NCBI RefSeq assembly: GCF_003325755.1
Contig: NZ_QORI02000064.1
Location: forward strand, 1 to 6,746
Source: Pseudomonas sp. SST3
Lineage (GTDB): Bacteria; Pseudomonadota; Gammaproteobacteria; Pseudomonadales; Pseudomonadaceae
Direction: 5' to 3'
DNA length: 6,746 bases
The notes below the pieces were generated by a model. That model was not told the origin of the DNA, made no database searches, and saw nothing but the letters and a program-made list of their open reading frames with translations. The position numbers were made by a program, and so were the translations under genes. Position 1 is the first letter of the stretch, and each line of letters opens with the position of its first letter. Shown piece by piece: positions 5,840 through 6,746 of the stretch.

Positions 5840-6746
5840 TTAGCCAATGCCCATTCCCCGCTGCCGTCCGATTTCCCACGCCACGCCGCCACCGCTCACC
5901 GTCGCGGCAAGTTGCTGCCCCAGGCGTTGTTCGATCACGGGTTTCCACGGCACCAGCGAGAAGCCCAAGCCATCATCGAGCATCGCGTACCGCCCACTGG
6001 CGAGCATGACGTTGCGGCGATAGATGCCGGCCACACGCTGGCCGTCTGTCACGGGCCGGTGCTCCAGGCCGGTTTCAGCGGCAATGTCCTTGGCGACCTG
6101 TGACAGCTCCCGGCTGCGCAGCGTGTCCAACAGGTTGCGCGCCAGAATCACGCGCTGTCCGCGTCGCTCGGCCAGACCCTGTTCGGCCAGGAAGTCGGCG
6201 CGCTGCTGCATCGCCTGTTTGGCCTCTGCACCAAAGCCCAGATCACCCAGGCCCGAGCCGCCAATCAACTGCTGGTCGAGCCAGGTGGCCCCGATGACGC
6301 GCACCTGTCGCTCGATGGGCAGGTGCGATTTCAACTCCACGGCCACGCCGCCCAGACGCTGCGCGTCGTAGCGCCGGCCCTGCTCGGGAAGGTCGCCAGG
6401 CACCTTCCATAACCCCTCGGCCATGCGCTCCACGATGCCGGCCCGGCGCAGGGCTTCCAACCTGCGGACATGAGCTGTCACGACCTCTTGCGGGTCACGG
6501 CCGGGGACGGCCGGGCCCTGTGCCACCGCCAGGTGGTGATCGGTGCGGTACAGGCCATCGCTCGCCAGCGCGGCGATGTTCCTGTCGGCCGCGCGCACGT
6601 CGGCCGATCCCTTCACCTCCACCACGGCCCCGGCCGGGTAGTTCGCCAGCTCGTCGCGGGTGTTTGAGCGCGACGTAATGGGCCTTGCCGTCCACGCCGT
6701 CGATGACCAGATAGCCTCGGTCGCGCAGCTCGTCGGCCAGCCCCTT
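5840..6746 (-). pseudogene. Conjugative relaxase, C-terminal DUF3363 region, frameshifted, runs off the window
   Basis: About 302 codons on the minus strand, ending at a TAA (5842-5840). The sequence YDAQRLGGVAVELKSHLPIERQVRVIGATWLDQQLIGGSGLGDLGFGAE, followed by QRADFLAEQGLAERRGQRVILARNLLDTLRSREL and ending in GMGFSLVPWKP-like and GGGVAWEIGRQRG segments, is characteristic of the DUF3363 domain behind the nuclease domain of plasmid and Tn4371-type ICE relaxases. The nicking domain lies beyond the right edge. From the edge the frame reads KGLADELRDRGYLVIDGVDGKAHYVALK, then shifts: removing one A from the AAA codon at 6665-6663 gives YVALNTRDELANYPAGAVVEVKGS without a break. As written, the protein is split, with a possible restart at GTG 6625. 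Loss of the C-terminal domain would probably impair mobilisation. A homopolymer sequencing error is equally possible. Confidence 0.88.

Noticed and set aside
6024..6667. Plus-strand open frames and a third minus frame over the relaxase region
   Set aside because: They are shadows in high-GC DNA with arginine/proline-rich compositions. The minus-strand DUF3363 frame explains the region.

Overview
The window looks like an accessory region of a proteobacterial integrative or conjugative element. The codon use and GC-rich coding sequence suggest a beta- or gammaproteobacterium of the Achromobacter/Delftia/Comamonas/Pseudomonas kind; this is a judgement from protein resemblance, not a database search. 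It is a mosaic of four blocks, and several of the joins look like damage.

Block 1 (1-1094): the 5' part of an RND efflux periplasmic adaptor gene on the minus strand, divergent from a TetR-family repressor gene on the plus strand. Between them is a symmetric control region: two overlapping divergent promoters, two perfect palindromes CATACG-N3-CGTATG and a third degenerate copy. The repressor gene carries a -1 frameshift near 858, so the pump may be derepressed.

Block 2 (1158-3562): a DUF318/ArsP-like permease with a cysteine-rich loop, followed 12 bp later by a full-length ISL3-family transposase gene and the right terminal repeat of the IS. That repeat is present twice in direct tandem. 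No left terminal repeat is visible anywhere in the window.

Block 3 (3563-5797): a tight three-gene operon made of a luciferase-like flavin monooxygenase, a sugar-phosphate-isomerase-like TIM-barrel protein and a flavin reductase. The monooxygenase has lost its N-terminus exactly at the IS end, and the missing 5' part is not in the window. The reductase would supply reduced flavin to the monooxygenase, and the TIM-barrel enzyme presumably handles the product or an intermediate. The substrate cannot be read from the sequence.

Block 4 (5840-6746, minus strand): the C-terminal DUF3363 part of a conjugative relaxase, resembling those of Tn4371-type ICEs, interrupted by an apparent one-base insertion in an A-run. 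No tRNA, rRNA or CRISPR array was seen, and no stretch longer than 300 bases lacks a gene.
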